Below are positions 35,297 to 45,807 of a stretch of DNA of 64,000 nt, in pieces. Below the pieces are notes generated by a model. The model saw nothing but the letters and a program-made list of their open reading frames with translations, had not been told where the DNA came from and did no database searches. Origin of the DNA: Roridomyces roridus (Eukaryota > Basidiomycota > Agaricomycetes > Agaricales > Mycenaceae); the NCBI GenBank assembly GCA_029378245.1, contig JARKIF010000074.1, positions 1 through 64,000 of the forward strand, in the 5' to 3' direction. The stretch's first letter is position 1. Every line of letters begins with the position of its first letter. Position numbers and translations under genes: made by a program.

Positions 35297-37266
35297 TCAT
35301 TGCAAGGGCTTGCCCTTCTTCTCAGACTTGCCAGCGGTGGCGGCCGCGGGCGTGAAGGCACCGGAAGCACCGGAAGCGCCGGCAGCACCGGCCGCGGCAC
35401 CTTGAGCGGCAGCAGCCGGGGAAGATGCGGCGGCGTCGGCAGCAGATGAAGAGGTGGCAGCTTCAGACGAGCTGGCTACGACAGCGCCCTTGCCGGCATT
35501 TCCAGCCTTGCCAGTCGACGCAGGAACGGCGCCGGCGGGCGAGGAAGTTACAGCGGCAGGAGCAGAGGACGAAGCAGCGACAGCACCCTTGCCACCCTTA
35601 GCACCCTTGCCAGTCACAGCGGTCGCAGAAGCGGGTGCAGCGGAGAAGGTGGATTCAGCGGCATCAGACGACGCGGCGGCGACAGCGACAGTAGAGGAGG
35701 CAGCAGTGTCGACGGAAGCTACGAATCAAATAATCAATATCGTCAGGTGACATGGTATGAAATCGCTCACCAGAACTTGAAGCAACAGCGGCGGCGACAC
35801 CCTTGCCACCCTTGCCACCCTGTGCAGCCTGAGCAGCACCAGCGTTTCCGGCGTTTCCGGCGGTAGCAGCAGCGGCTCCGGCTCCAGTAGCGGCGGCTGC
35901 AGCTCCAGCAGCCGGCTGGCCATCCTCGGTCACCGTCTGAAAAACAGTCAATAAATCAAGCCCCCACATCCAACTGCCAACGCACCATGTAGATAACATC
36001 ATCAACAATACCGTGTTGCGCGACAGCGACAATGACAGGCTGATGGGTGGACGAGGACATGATCGTGCCCATGCGGTACACACCAGCAGCAAGACCAGCA
36101 GTGACGGGGACCGTCACTTGACCGTTGCCATCCGCAGCATCGTCTATCCGGAGGGATCAGCTTCTGGCCGCAGGCAGAGAAGAGCAGAAAACGTACCAAC
36201 ACCCTTGAAGAAGGCAAACTTGAGCGGGTCGGTGACCTGGGTCGTGTCAAGCGAGTCGATCTGCTCAATGACGATGTGGGTGTGGCCGATGATCTGGCCT
36301 TGCGCGTTCAGGCTCTGAGGGTTGGCATAGTACGTCTCGGTAGCGGCGGTGAACGTTCCAAGCTGGATGTTCTTGACTGCAAGCACAACGTTGAAGGCGG
36401 TGTTGGCTTTGATGGTCCCAAAGTTCGTGGGGGTCTCTGTTCGATGCTTTAAGCGTCGGCAATCGGAAAAAATAGGTGTATACTTACGGAACTTGCTCGA
36501 GGGGACGTTGGCGATCGAGGGGATGTTGCCAATGGGAATTGGGTTGCAAGAGCCACCAGTCAGCTGGAGACCGTTCGTAATGGGCACTTGCGGCAGTCCA
36601 AGCGAGCAAATGTTGGCAAAGTTGTTCTTGGAAACCGCAGCTGAAGCCTGGCCGGCAACAGGCGGTTCCTGGCCGGTTCCGGTGGTCTGAATGATATTGG
36701 GGTCAAGGTTCAACGAGGACTGGAGGTCGTCTGATTGGGTTGGCGTCAGAAACTTGGCGTTTTAAAAGGAAATATCGCTTACCTGCTGCCGCGTTGCCGG
36801 CACCTGCGTTGTTCCCTCCACCGGCAGCAAGTACCTGAGAGGTGGTCGCAGGGGGAGTGGCGGCGGCGGTGGTAGTGGTACCCTTGTTGCCGCCCTTTCC
36901 AGCCGAGCCCTTGCCGGTGCCCTTGCTTCCGGTCGTGCCCTTGCTCCCAGTCGAGCCCGTGTTGCTCCCAGTCGAGCCCTTGCTTCCAGTTGCGGCCTTG
37001 GTCGCGGTAGCGGGGGCGGCAGTGACGACAACGGCGTTGTTACCAGTGGCAGCACCAGTGGCTTTGGCGGTCACCGTGACGGTGGAGATAACGGTGGAGA
37101 CGGTCTAGGAGAGAGGGATAAGATGTGAGAAACAGATCCAGCACGAATTACGCACATCGCAGACGGCATTATTCTGATTCTGTTGGCCACGTAGCGGGAC
37201 AGCCTGAGCAGAGAAAGTCGTTACGGTGAGGAGGAAAAGAGTGAGGAAAGTTGATTTGTTGAACAT
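35297..37266 (-). CDS. Secreted low-complexity protein with a conserved beta-rich core
   Basis: Starts at ATG 37266 with a signal peptide (MFNKSTFLTLFLLTVTTFSA, cleavage near AQAVP). The second part is a Gly/Ser/Thr/Lys-rich tract (TGSKGTTGSKGTGKGSAGK). The core has features of a family of secreted fungal proteins: KANTAFNVVLAVKNIQLGTF, AQGQIIGHTHIVIEQI, FAFFKGV, LAAGVYRMGTIMSSSTHQP and AVAQHGIVDDVIYM. The C-terminal 200 residues are again Ala/Gly/Ser-rich (GKGAKGGKGAVAASSSAP) and end GKSEKKGKPLQ with stop at 35297. At least five introns separate the pieces, and exact joins of the low-complexity exons are uncertain. Relatives are sometimes mislabelled in databases; no biochemical function is established to my knowledge. 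It is extracellular or cell-wall associated by inference. Confidence 0.65.
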
Positions 37267-37859
37267 GGTGAAAATATGAACTGGTTTAAAAAAGAAAGAA
37301 AGTGCTTGGAGAGCTTGGAGACACCAGTGTCGGCGCAAGAGAGAAACGGGATGCACTAGGCAGAGAGGACGGGAGAAGGAAACAGGTGAAACGCTTGGCA
37401 AGAACTCGTGCCTTTATAATCATGGTTGTTGATTGATCGTCAAAGCAACAGGCACAATGTTCTCCTCCTCCACCTCCGAGAGTCGGTAGCCCCGGTCCAT
37501 CCCCGGAATTCCATCGTCCTCGAACTTTGCATCGCACGTCTACAGACAGCTACACATGAGCAGAGCATCGCCTTGTAGAACAGCATCATCTCTTCTGCCA
37601 AGACTTTCCTTGATTTTCGCTTGATTTTCCCATCCAACCACCTCTGTAAATAGCCCTGCGGCAGATTATGTCCCACGGGCGCTGGTATGTGCGTTTTACA
37701 GCAAGGAGCGCTCAGGAATGTAGTCATCTCCTAACTGATGCCGTTCCGCTTCGTATCATGTTTGAAGTTTGAGCCGTCTGACCCGAGGCTGTCCCGACTC
37801 CTTAGCTTCCCGAAACCTGGAACGAGACATTCAACTCGCTGGCGACTTGGCAGTTTGTA
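37267..37859. other. Intergenic region before the duplicated segment
   Basis: Holds the 5' region of the secreted-protein gene. Nothing else is recognised. Confidence 0.4.
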
Positions 37860-40019
37860 TCGCTTTTTATTCCTTGGGCTAGTGGGTACTCATGAAGGGA
37901 ATGCAGCGCGTTACTGCGGGGCTACCCAAGGCATCAAGTATGTAACCTCAAACTTGATTCAACGTCCTCAGCGTCCCGCCTATCAAAATTTGGTCGGGTT
38001 GCTACCAGCGCCGGGTGTATCTTTCTTCCTTACCCACCGCCAAGTGCGCGACTCCTTGCTCAGGTAGCGCGTTTGCGCATACCATGACTTCAACCAATTT
38101 CACCATCGACAACATCAACCCTTTAATTATATACAATCCAGCAGCTCTCTGGACAGAGGGAAGCAAAACATCAGATCCTTTGGCATCCTCGTGCGTGCCC
38201 TTTTCTTCTCACACGACTATCCCTGACTGGCAAAAGATATTCCAACGGCGGAACCTTTACTCTTTGCACCACAAAAGACAGTTCGGCCTCTTTTACTTTC
38301 AATGGCACCCAAGTCTTCGTACACGGCGCAAAGAGATCGAATCACGGTCCGTCGTCCTCTCAGTATAATATTCTTCTTCCGCTCAAGCTCACCTTGCCAG
38401 GCCCATATTCGGTCACCCTTGACGGAACCACCACGCTCTTTGACGGCTTCTCCCAAGACGCCATCTTCGGTACTCTATTCGTCTCCCCCGTCCTCAACTT
38501 TGGCACGCACACCGTCAAGGTCACCAACCAGTTGAACGATACAAATCTACCATTCCTCGACATTGACTTTATAACATGGACGACTATCGTGTCGGCCTCT
38601 GGTCAGACCACTGCAAAAGAGGACACGGACCCAGCCTTCACCTACCAACCCGCTACTCAATGGGGAACAGACCTTTCATCGGCGGTCCTTACAGGTTTCA
38701 GCAGCAACAACGGCCAGTCAGTATTTCCGAGCTATAAACTATTCCGCCCGCTGAGCGCTGATGAATGATCCAGCGTCACCCAAGCTACGGGCGCATCCGC
38801 AAGCTTGGCATTCACGGGCAGCTCCATCGCAGTCTTTGGTTCCGTGGGACCCACCCTGTCCCCGTACACCGTCACTCTCGATGGCATCCCCGCCGGCAGC
38901 TTCAACGCAACCAAGCAAGACTACACCGCGCAGGTTGCTTTGTATAGCGCCTCCAACCTCGGCGATGGGAACCACACCATCGAGCTAAAGGCTACGCCTG
39001 CCAGCCCCGGCCAATTCTTTGCGATTGATTTTGCCAATGTGGTACCTGCTGCTGCGATTGGTTCTACCACCTCTGTCTCTAGCAGTGCCGGTACCAGTAC
39101 CTTTGTGCCTACCAGTACACCGAACAACCAAAGCGGAGGATCAAAGTCAAAGTACGTTCCCAAATGCTACTCACTTACTGGCATCTAACAACTACTCCCA
39201 GCATCGGCGCAATCGTCGGCGGTGTCGTAGGAGGCATCGTCGTCCTAGCCCTCCTCGTCCTATTCTTATTCCTCCTCCGGAGACGAGGAAACCGGTCGAC
39301 GAACAGCAATCTCCCCTCCGCTCTCGGCAATGATGAGGACAAATTCTACGCCCAGTCACCACCACCAGCTCCGACTCCGTACGTCGCTCCAGCGAACAAC
39401 TACACCCGGACCAGTTTCTCCAGCTCCGCCGCCCACTCGCAGTCACACTCCAACTACGACTCTAACTACAACTCGCAAACCAACCTCGTCGGTGGCCAGT
39501 ACGCCGCCTCGTCATCAGCATCAGCATCCTCCCCACCACCCGTCCCAGCTCTCCGCAATCCCTGGTCCACCACAGGGCATTCCAGCGACAACAACGTATC
39601 CCCGGGTCAAAGAACATTCCGCACCGTCAACGGCTCCTCCAGCACCTCCGAGCCAGATCGCGATCACGAGATGGAAATGGAAATGTCCTCGGTTTACTCC
39701 TCCGGTGCCGCAGGACTCGGTGCTGGGGGCGGCAATCGCAGCCGCAAAGACACGCCCCTCCCCCTCCCACCCACGGCCAACATGCCGCTCCCCATCGGGA
39801 CGAGCCGCATGTTTGTCCCTGGTCGAGAACAAGATTTTGGCCCACTCCCGCCGGATTACGAGCAGGCCACGGAGCCGTATCGTGGTGCATAACACCTTTT
39901 TTTCGTTCGTCTTCGTCTTCGCTATTATATCCACGGACCCATGTACTGCTGCTATAAAAGTACACCTCATATAAGAAATATTACACACAACTACTCGGGC
40001 AGCTGGATATCGAAATGCG
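37860..40019 (+). repeat. Segmental duplication, unit 1
   Basis: Homologous to 40583-42457 over upstream flank, gene and downstream flank. Its 3' end copies the last 30 or so bases of the kelch gene (complement of HFDIQLPE plus stop). Identity ends at 40019 after cgaaatgcg. Confidence 0.85.
38084..39892 (+). CDS. Single-pass membrane protein with two beta-sandwich ectodomain repeats
   Basis: Five exons. The ectodomain has two related modules. The first runs from NPAALWTEGSK through SFTFNGTQVFVHGAKRSNHG, PYSVTLDG and DIDFITW. The second runs from YQPATQWGTD through SIAVFGSVGPTLSPYTVTLDG to FFAIDFANVVPA. A Ser/Thr-rich stalk follows, then one membrane helix (IGAIVGGVVGGIVVLALLVL) and a basic stop (LRRRGNRS). 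The cytoplasmic tail is Pro/Ser-rich and ends in a conserved motif (PLPIGTSRMFVPGREQDFGP, PPDYEQATEPYRG). This architecture is common in Agaricomycetes, with no known function. Introns include 38195-38240 and one with donor CA|GTCAGT near 38717. The gene is intact. Confidence 0.75.
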
Positions 40020-40582
40020 CTGCGGAGCGAGAGCCCTCCAAGTGGAAACGTAAGCGTCCTGGGCGTAAGGCTGGGGACGAGGACGATGCCGACAAAGCTG
40101 ATGGGATGGTGATTGATGGCGAGGACTCGGAGGTACCGTGCGATTCAATTTGGGCATTCCGTCTTCTCATTGATCTTCCTCAGCTCGCCGAAACGCTAAC
40201 TGCCAAGACGAATCCTAAACCGGGAAAAACACGGACTCAAGTGACCGGTAAAGTGGCGGGCAAGCCGAAACCGAAACCGAAGGCGCAGCCTAGCAAGAAA
40301 GCGAAGAAACAAGGGTCCTCTGAATCTCCAATTAACGCAGTCCCTGCAGACCCGCCCACCGCGCCGCCAAAGAAGGATAAAGCGCGTGTATGTCTCTGAT
40401 TCTACTTAAACGGACTGGGTACCGCTCATCGTCATCACCCCCAGGCTAAAAGTAGTGCAATCTGGCTTTTTTTCGGTCGACAATCCAGAACCCGACAAGA
40501 AATACGTATTATACTACCGATGCAACCTGGGTAATCAGACCGTCGCTCCCGTTAACCCAAGATTCCGACGGGAACTCGTAAG
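40020..40582 (+). mobile_element. Inserted gene fragment, possibly BED-finger/hAT transposon-derived
   Basis: This stretch separates the two duplication units and is absent from both. On the plus strand it encodes a lysine-rich segment (AEREPSKWKRKRPGRKAGDE, then KPKPKPKAQPSKKAKKQG). A plausible intron (40387 to about 40443, GTATGT to CCCCAG) leads to AKSSAIWLFF and, one frame over, DNPEPDKKYVLYYRCNLGN. The S-A-I-W...Y-Y-R-C pattern resembles the start of BED-type zinc fingers in fungal hAT-like proteins. A poly-T run at the frame change suggests an indel. No terminal repeats or target-site duplication were found. Confidence 0.35.
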
Positions 40583-40783
40583 TCGCTTTTTACTCCTTGG
40601 GCTAGGGATTACTCACGAAGGGAATGCAGCGCTTTACTGTGGGACCGCCGTGATTCAATCTTCCCGCCGATTCCATTCCGCCTATCAATCAAGATAAGTT
40701 GCTAGCAGCGCCGGGTAATACCCTTCTTCCTTACCCACCGCCAAGTGCGCGACTCCTTGCTGAGGTAGTGCCTTTGTGCCTAC

Positions 40784-42332
40784 CATGACTTCAACCAATT
40801 TCACCATCGACAATATCAACCCTTTGATTATATACAATCCGGCAGCTCTCTGGATAGAGGGAAGCAAAACATTAGATCCTTCGGCATCCTCGTGCGTGCC
40901 CTTTTCATCTCACACAACTATCCTGACTGGCAAAAGATATTCCAACGGCGGGACCTTTACTGTTTGCACCACAAAAGACAGTTCAGCCTCCTTCACTTTT
41001 AATGGCACTCAAGTCTTCGTACACGGCGCGAAGAGATCGAATCACGGTCCGTCCTCTCCGGATAATTCTTCCGCTCAAGCTCACCTTGCCAGGCCCATAT
41101 TCGGTCACCCTTGACGGAACACCACGCTCTTTGACGGCTTCTCCCAAGGCGCCGTCTTCGGTACTCTATTCGTCTCCCCCGTCCTCAACTTTGGCACGCA
41201 CATCGTCACTGTCTCCAACCAGTTGAACGATACAAGTCGACCATACCTCGACATTGACTTTATAACATGGACGACTATCGTGTCGGCCTCTGGTCAGACC
41301 ACTGCAAAAGAGGACACGGACCCAGCCTTCACCTACCAACCCGCTACTCAATGGGGAACAGACCTTTCATCGGCGCTCCTTACGGGTTTCAGCTCCAACA
41401 ACGGACAGTACGTCTTCCGAACTGTAAATCGTAATGCCCGCTGATGAATGATCCAGCGTCACCCAAGCTACGGGAGCGTCCGCGAGCTTGGCATTCACGG
41501 GGAGCTCCATCGCAGTCTTTGGCTCCGTGGGACCCACCCTGTCCCCGTACACCGTCACCCTCGATGGCATTCCCGCCGGCAGCTTCAACGCGACCAAGCA
41601 AGACTACACCGCGCAGGTGGCTTTGTATAGCGCCTCCAACCTCGGCGATGGGAACCACACCATCGAGCTAAAGGCTACTCCTGCCAGCCCCGGCCAGTTC
41701 TTTGTGATTGATTTCGCCAATGTGGTACCTGCTGCTGCGATTGGTTCTACCACCTCTGTGTCTGCGGGCACCGGTACCAGTACACCGAACAACCAAAGGG
41801 GAGGATCACCAAAGTCAAAGTGAGCTCCCTCAATCATAATGCTTGCCGGAATTCAACGACTACTCACAGCATCGGCCCAATCATCGGTGGTGTCGTAGGA
41901 GGCATCGTCGTCCTAGCCCTCCGGAGGCAAGGAAGCCGGTCGAAGAACAACCTCCCCTCCGCTCTTGGCAATGAGGACAAATTCCATGTCCAGCCACTAA
42001 TACCACCAGCCCCGACTCCGTACCCATCCGCCGCCCACTCCCACTCCCACTCCTACTCCATCTCCCAATCTCAGCCCTACGCCGCCTCAGCATCAGCATC
42101 AGCATCAGCATCAGCATCAGCATCAGCATCAGCATCCCTCCCACCGCTCGAACCGCCTCGGGGCGGCAACTCTTCGGGCCGTAGAAAAGGCATGCCCCTC
42201 CCCCTCCCGCCCACGGCCAACGTGCCGCTCCCCATCGGGACGAGTCGCCTGTACGTCCCTGGGCGAGAACAAGATTTTGGCCCACTCCCGCCTGATTACG
42301 AGCAGGCTACGGAGCCGTATCGTGGTACATAA
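40784..42332 (+). pseudogene. Second copy of the ectodomain membrane protein, frameshifted
   Basis: Collinear with 38084-39892, including ATG context and introns. In exon 3 a C is missing near 41119-41121 (unit 1 reads GGAACCACCACG, unit 2 GGAACACCACG). This shifts the frame after TLDGT, and the unshifted frame meets a stop before 41230. Downstream sequence is still well conserved in the original frame (LDIDFITWTTIVSASGQTTA; SIAVFGSVGPTLSPY). The tail is shorter: the membrane helix lacks several residues found in copy 1 and a hexanucleotide array encodes a Ser-Ala run. It is probably non-functional unless the base is a sequencing error. Confidence 0.65.
42087..42134 (+). repeat. (TCAGCA)8 hexanucleotide microsatellite
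   Basis: Eight perfect TCAGCA units, encoding alternating Ser-Ala in the tail of the second ectodomain copy. Copy 1 has only a short imperfect version at the same place. Confidence 0.95.
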
Positions 42333-42428
42333 CACTTTTTTTCGTCTTAGCTATCATATCCACGGACCCATGTACTGCTGCTATAAAAGTACACCTCACA
42401 TAAGTAAATATTACACACACACACACAA

Positions 42429-43841
42429 CTACTCGGGCAGCTGGATATCGAAATGCGTGACCTGGGGGAGGTACGCTGCCGCCGCGAGGTCGAGGATATG
42501 CACCTCGTCAAACGGCGTAGACCCGTTGAACCCACCGAAAAGAAAGAGTCGACTGTCAGCTTGGAGTGTAACGTGGTACCCCCGCGCGGTGGGTGCCCGC
42601 CCCAGGGTATTTCGCGGCTCGAATGCTAGGGAGACTGGTGCGAGGGTGAGAACGCTAAGTAAGAGGCGGAGGTAGACTCACCGAGGTTGAAGAGGAGGAG
42701 GTCAGGTCTGTATCGCGTGCCGTCGTGCCCGCCGACGATGAAGAGATACGACCCGACCTGTGTCGATGTATGCGAGAGCCGGCGATGCGGAGTCTCGACG
42801 ATGAGCTTCGTCCACCGTAGCGTATCTAGAGTCCCGTTAAAACGCCAGTCAATGAATCACGAGCGACGCACCGAGATTGAGACACCATATATCGTTAAAG
42901 CAGTCCTTCCCATCGCTGCCGCCTACGACGATCATAATATTGCCAATGAGGTTAGCCGTGTGGTACCCCCGATGACTGGGTTTGCGACCGATAGTCTGCA
43001 GCTCCTCCCATCGTAATTTGGACATATTCGAGACATCCAGCGTCCACACGTCGTTCAACGCAGTCATCCCATTCCCACCTCCAAACATGTAAATCTTGCC
43101 GTGGTACAGCACACCCGTATGAGCGCGTCGTGGGGGTGGTTTTGGACCAGAGACGACAGGCCTCGTCCAGCGACGCGTAATGGTATCGAGGATGTAGACC
43201 GAATCGTAGTACGTCGAGCCCTGGCCGCCGCCGTAGATGACAATCTTGCGGTCCACCAGCGTAGCGGTATGTGCACGCGAAGGCGGTGGCATATCGCCCA
43301 TCGTCTCTGGACGCGACCATTGCATCGTTTCGGTATCGAAACAAAAGATGTCCCTGGAACACTCCTTGTCGTCGCATCCGCCGAATAACCACGCCGTAGT
43401 GTCGACGAGAGTCACGGTATGGGCGCGCATGGTGCGCATTGGTATGACGCCAAAGACGGGCGCTTTGGACCAGTAGAGCATCGTGCTGGGTGCAGCCTCC
43501 ACATCGTTGTCGTGTGGCAGTCTAGGACTGCTTCGTATACGTTGCAGCGTGCCAGCGACCCTAGGAGACTTGCCGCCTTCGCCACGCGGGGTTGAAGGAA
43601 GGGCAGATGACGAGTTGGACGAAGTCCGACGTGCAGAGGTGCTCCCGTCTGCTGCAGAGGTTCTGCCAAGAGTCCTGATACTGGCAGCCTTGCGAGAGGT
43701 CGGGGCACCGCGTAGGCTAGAGGGAGAGCCTGAGGGTGTGGGATATTCTTCTTCGAGCACGTCGTCCATGCTGCGGTTGTTCATGTCGGCCTCCTTCTCC
43801 TCAAAGGTCGAGTGCAAGGCAGGGGAGAGCAACCCGCTCAT
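42429..43841 (-). CDS. Kelch-repeat protein
   Basis: Starts at ATG 43841 (MSGLLSPALHSTFEEKEADM) and ends HFDIQLPE, with TAG at 42429-42431. The first 120 residues are Ser/Arg-rich and probably disordered. Kelch blades follow with the double-glycine signature: VDTTAWLFGGCDDKECSRDI, LVDRKIVIYGGGQGSTYYD, YHGKIYMFGGGNGMTALND, IGNIMIVVGGSDGKDCFND, a blade with SYLFIVGGHDGTRY, and one with SRLFLFGGFNGSTPFDE. Six blades suggest a closed propeller used for protein binding. Two introns are clear, near 42889-42843 and 42681-42636. Fungal relatives act in polarity or signalling, but I cannot assign a specific role. The 3' end overlaps the duplicated segment. Confidence 0.8.
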
Positions 43842-45807
43842 TTTTCTTCCGCGATTGCGACGCAAAGGCAATTTAGCCGCGCTACGTCCAAATCGAGCGA
43901 CTCAACGCCCGTCAAAATTTTCATTTTCTGTTCTACTCCTCGACGTCCACTCGCCCTGCTTGAAAAGAAAAGGAACAGAAGGCCTCCCAAGACCACACTG
44001 TTTACTGACAAGGATCGTGTCACCATAATGTCTTGCCATGCCCACCGGGGTGGAAAATGGCCTCTGTCACCCAATTATACCCTCGAAGCTTGTTACGCGG
44101 GGCCCGCCCGAACCCCGTGAATACAAAACGCTACTTACAAAAACGTCGGAACCGCGAAGTTACCCCACCTGTGATTCCTCCGCGTCCTTGGCGTCTTCCA
44201 AGGCCAGTGTCGACGAGTGGACAACGACTTGATTCGATGACCCTGATCCAATCCTGCCACAGACCCTGATTGTACTACACTCCAGTTCCGGACGTAAAGA
44301 CTTCCTTTCAAACGCCGTCTTGAGCACGTCACCCTCGCACCACTGTTCTTGCTGCAATACCTTGATCTTGTTATCAGATTATCTACGGTCTCGGCTTGTC
44401 GCTGCCGGTCTTAGGAAACAACACAACTCGCCCAATTGGTCCAGCCCATCTCGGAATCTCCCATTCCAAGATCCGTTTTTATCTGGGGCCGGCATCTAAA
44501 AAGACTGGTCATGTGTGCAAAGTGACGCCATGGCCTACGCTAGTTTCTTCACTGTATAATTTTCTTCGCCTCCTGGAACCCGTATTCAAACTTTTTGCCC
44601 CCAACTGGCTCGACGGCATGTGATGCGGGTGGTGATGACGCCTTGACCGAACCTAATTTCTCGGCGCCTTTCCACTTTAAAAGCCGGCTTTCTGGGAGAA
44701 TCATGTTTCCTACACTGCCCACCCCGTCCCCTTTGCATGTGCCTCGAAGAAGTGTACGATACAACCTCCTCCTCGATCCTTCTCTCTTTTCTCATCGTCT
44801 CCTCAGCGTTACCGATAGACATACAGCCTGCGGGGTACGTCGTGTCTCGTGCGCACATCCTTTCATTCACTCACGCGCCTCCACAGCACCTCGTCGTCAT
44901 ATATCCCACGGGCAATACGACAGATTGCGGGAACGGCCGATGCAAAACCTCGTCTGCGCACACACATACCGCCCCCGACTGCGGATGCGTCGCGGTGCGT
45001 CAAAATGTTGATTTCTTGTTCCGTCCGTGGGTTGTTGAAATCCAAACTCCAGCATCATAGATATGATCCTCGGATTCGGAACGTATTCCGCACATTTTGC
45101 CCGACGTGCCAAGAGGCCATGGAGCCACCACCATCCTCGCACAGGCGGCGCTGATGGCAGTCTCCTTCAACTACCCATGTACCGTAACTCATCCTCGTAA
45201 TCCTTTCGTTCCATTTTTTGACGGAAAAAAATGTGACATGAATAGCAACAAGTTTGTACCTGAAATATTAAATCTCAGCATAATTCTACCGACGAAAGGC
45301 CCACGGCCAACGGAACGGAAGCACAGCCGAGCCAATCAGCTTGAGCGGGACCGGAACATCTCCAGCTTTGTCTTGTTTGGTATCCCCTTGTAGCGCCGCG
45401 CTGGGCGTTCTTATCGACCAGGTGCTCGATTCTGTCGGATAGACTCGACCAATCGGCGAAAAATACGAGTTGCAACAGGTTTCGAGGTGGTACGACTTTT
45501 AGGTTGTAAATTTACCACCACCACCTCGGTGTTCAACGGGCAGTGCAAGCGCTGACCGGATTCAGGAAAGGTACTATCTGTCTATCTATCCATCCATCTC
45601 AACGCTCGACGAGGTGGACAGGAATCAACTATCTATCGACCCATGACCTCGGGATACCATCTATCCTGTGTGCGTACCACCATCCCCCTTTCCGGCCGCC
45701 GTGCACTGTACAGGGACTTTCAACCATGCTATCATGACGAGTTGATGGCGCATCAATGTTGAAGATCAAAGATGAAAGATGTTGAATCTTGGATTATGTA
45801 AAAACAT
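43842..45807. other. Intergenic region, no feature seen
   Basis: About 2 kb between the starts of the kelch gene and the end of the eIF2D gene. Frames are short, with no recognised domain. Confidence 0.45.

Larger units (their letters stand above)
40583..42457 (+). repeat. Segmental duplication, unit 2
   Basis: Partner of 37860-40019. Because its 3' end runs into the kelch coding region, this is likely the original position and unit 1 the derived copy. Confidence 0.85.

Noticed and set aside
35297..37100. Long plus-strand Val/Pro/Ala-rich frames opposite the secreted protein gene.
   Set aside because: They are mirror images of the Gly/Ser/Thr-rich repeats on the minus strand and have no start context or homology.
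44595..45154. Overlapping plus-strand frames between the kelch and eIF2D genes.
   Set aside because: Composition is non-coding-like, with no domain, no credible splice pattern and no conserved motif.
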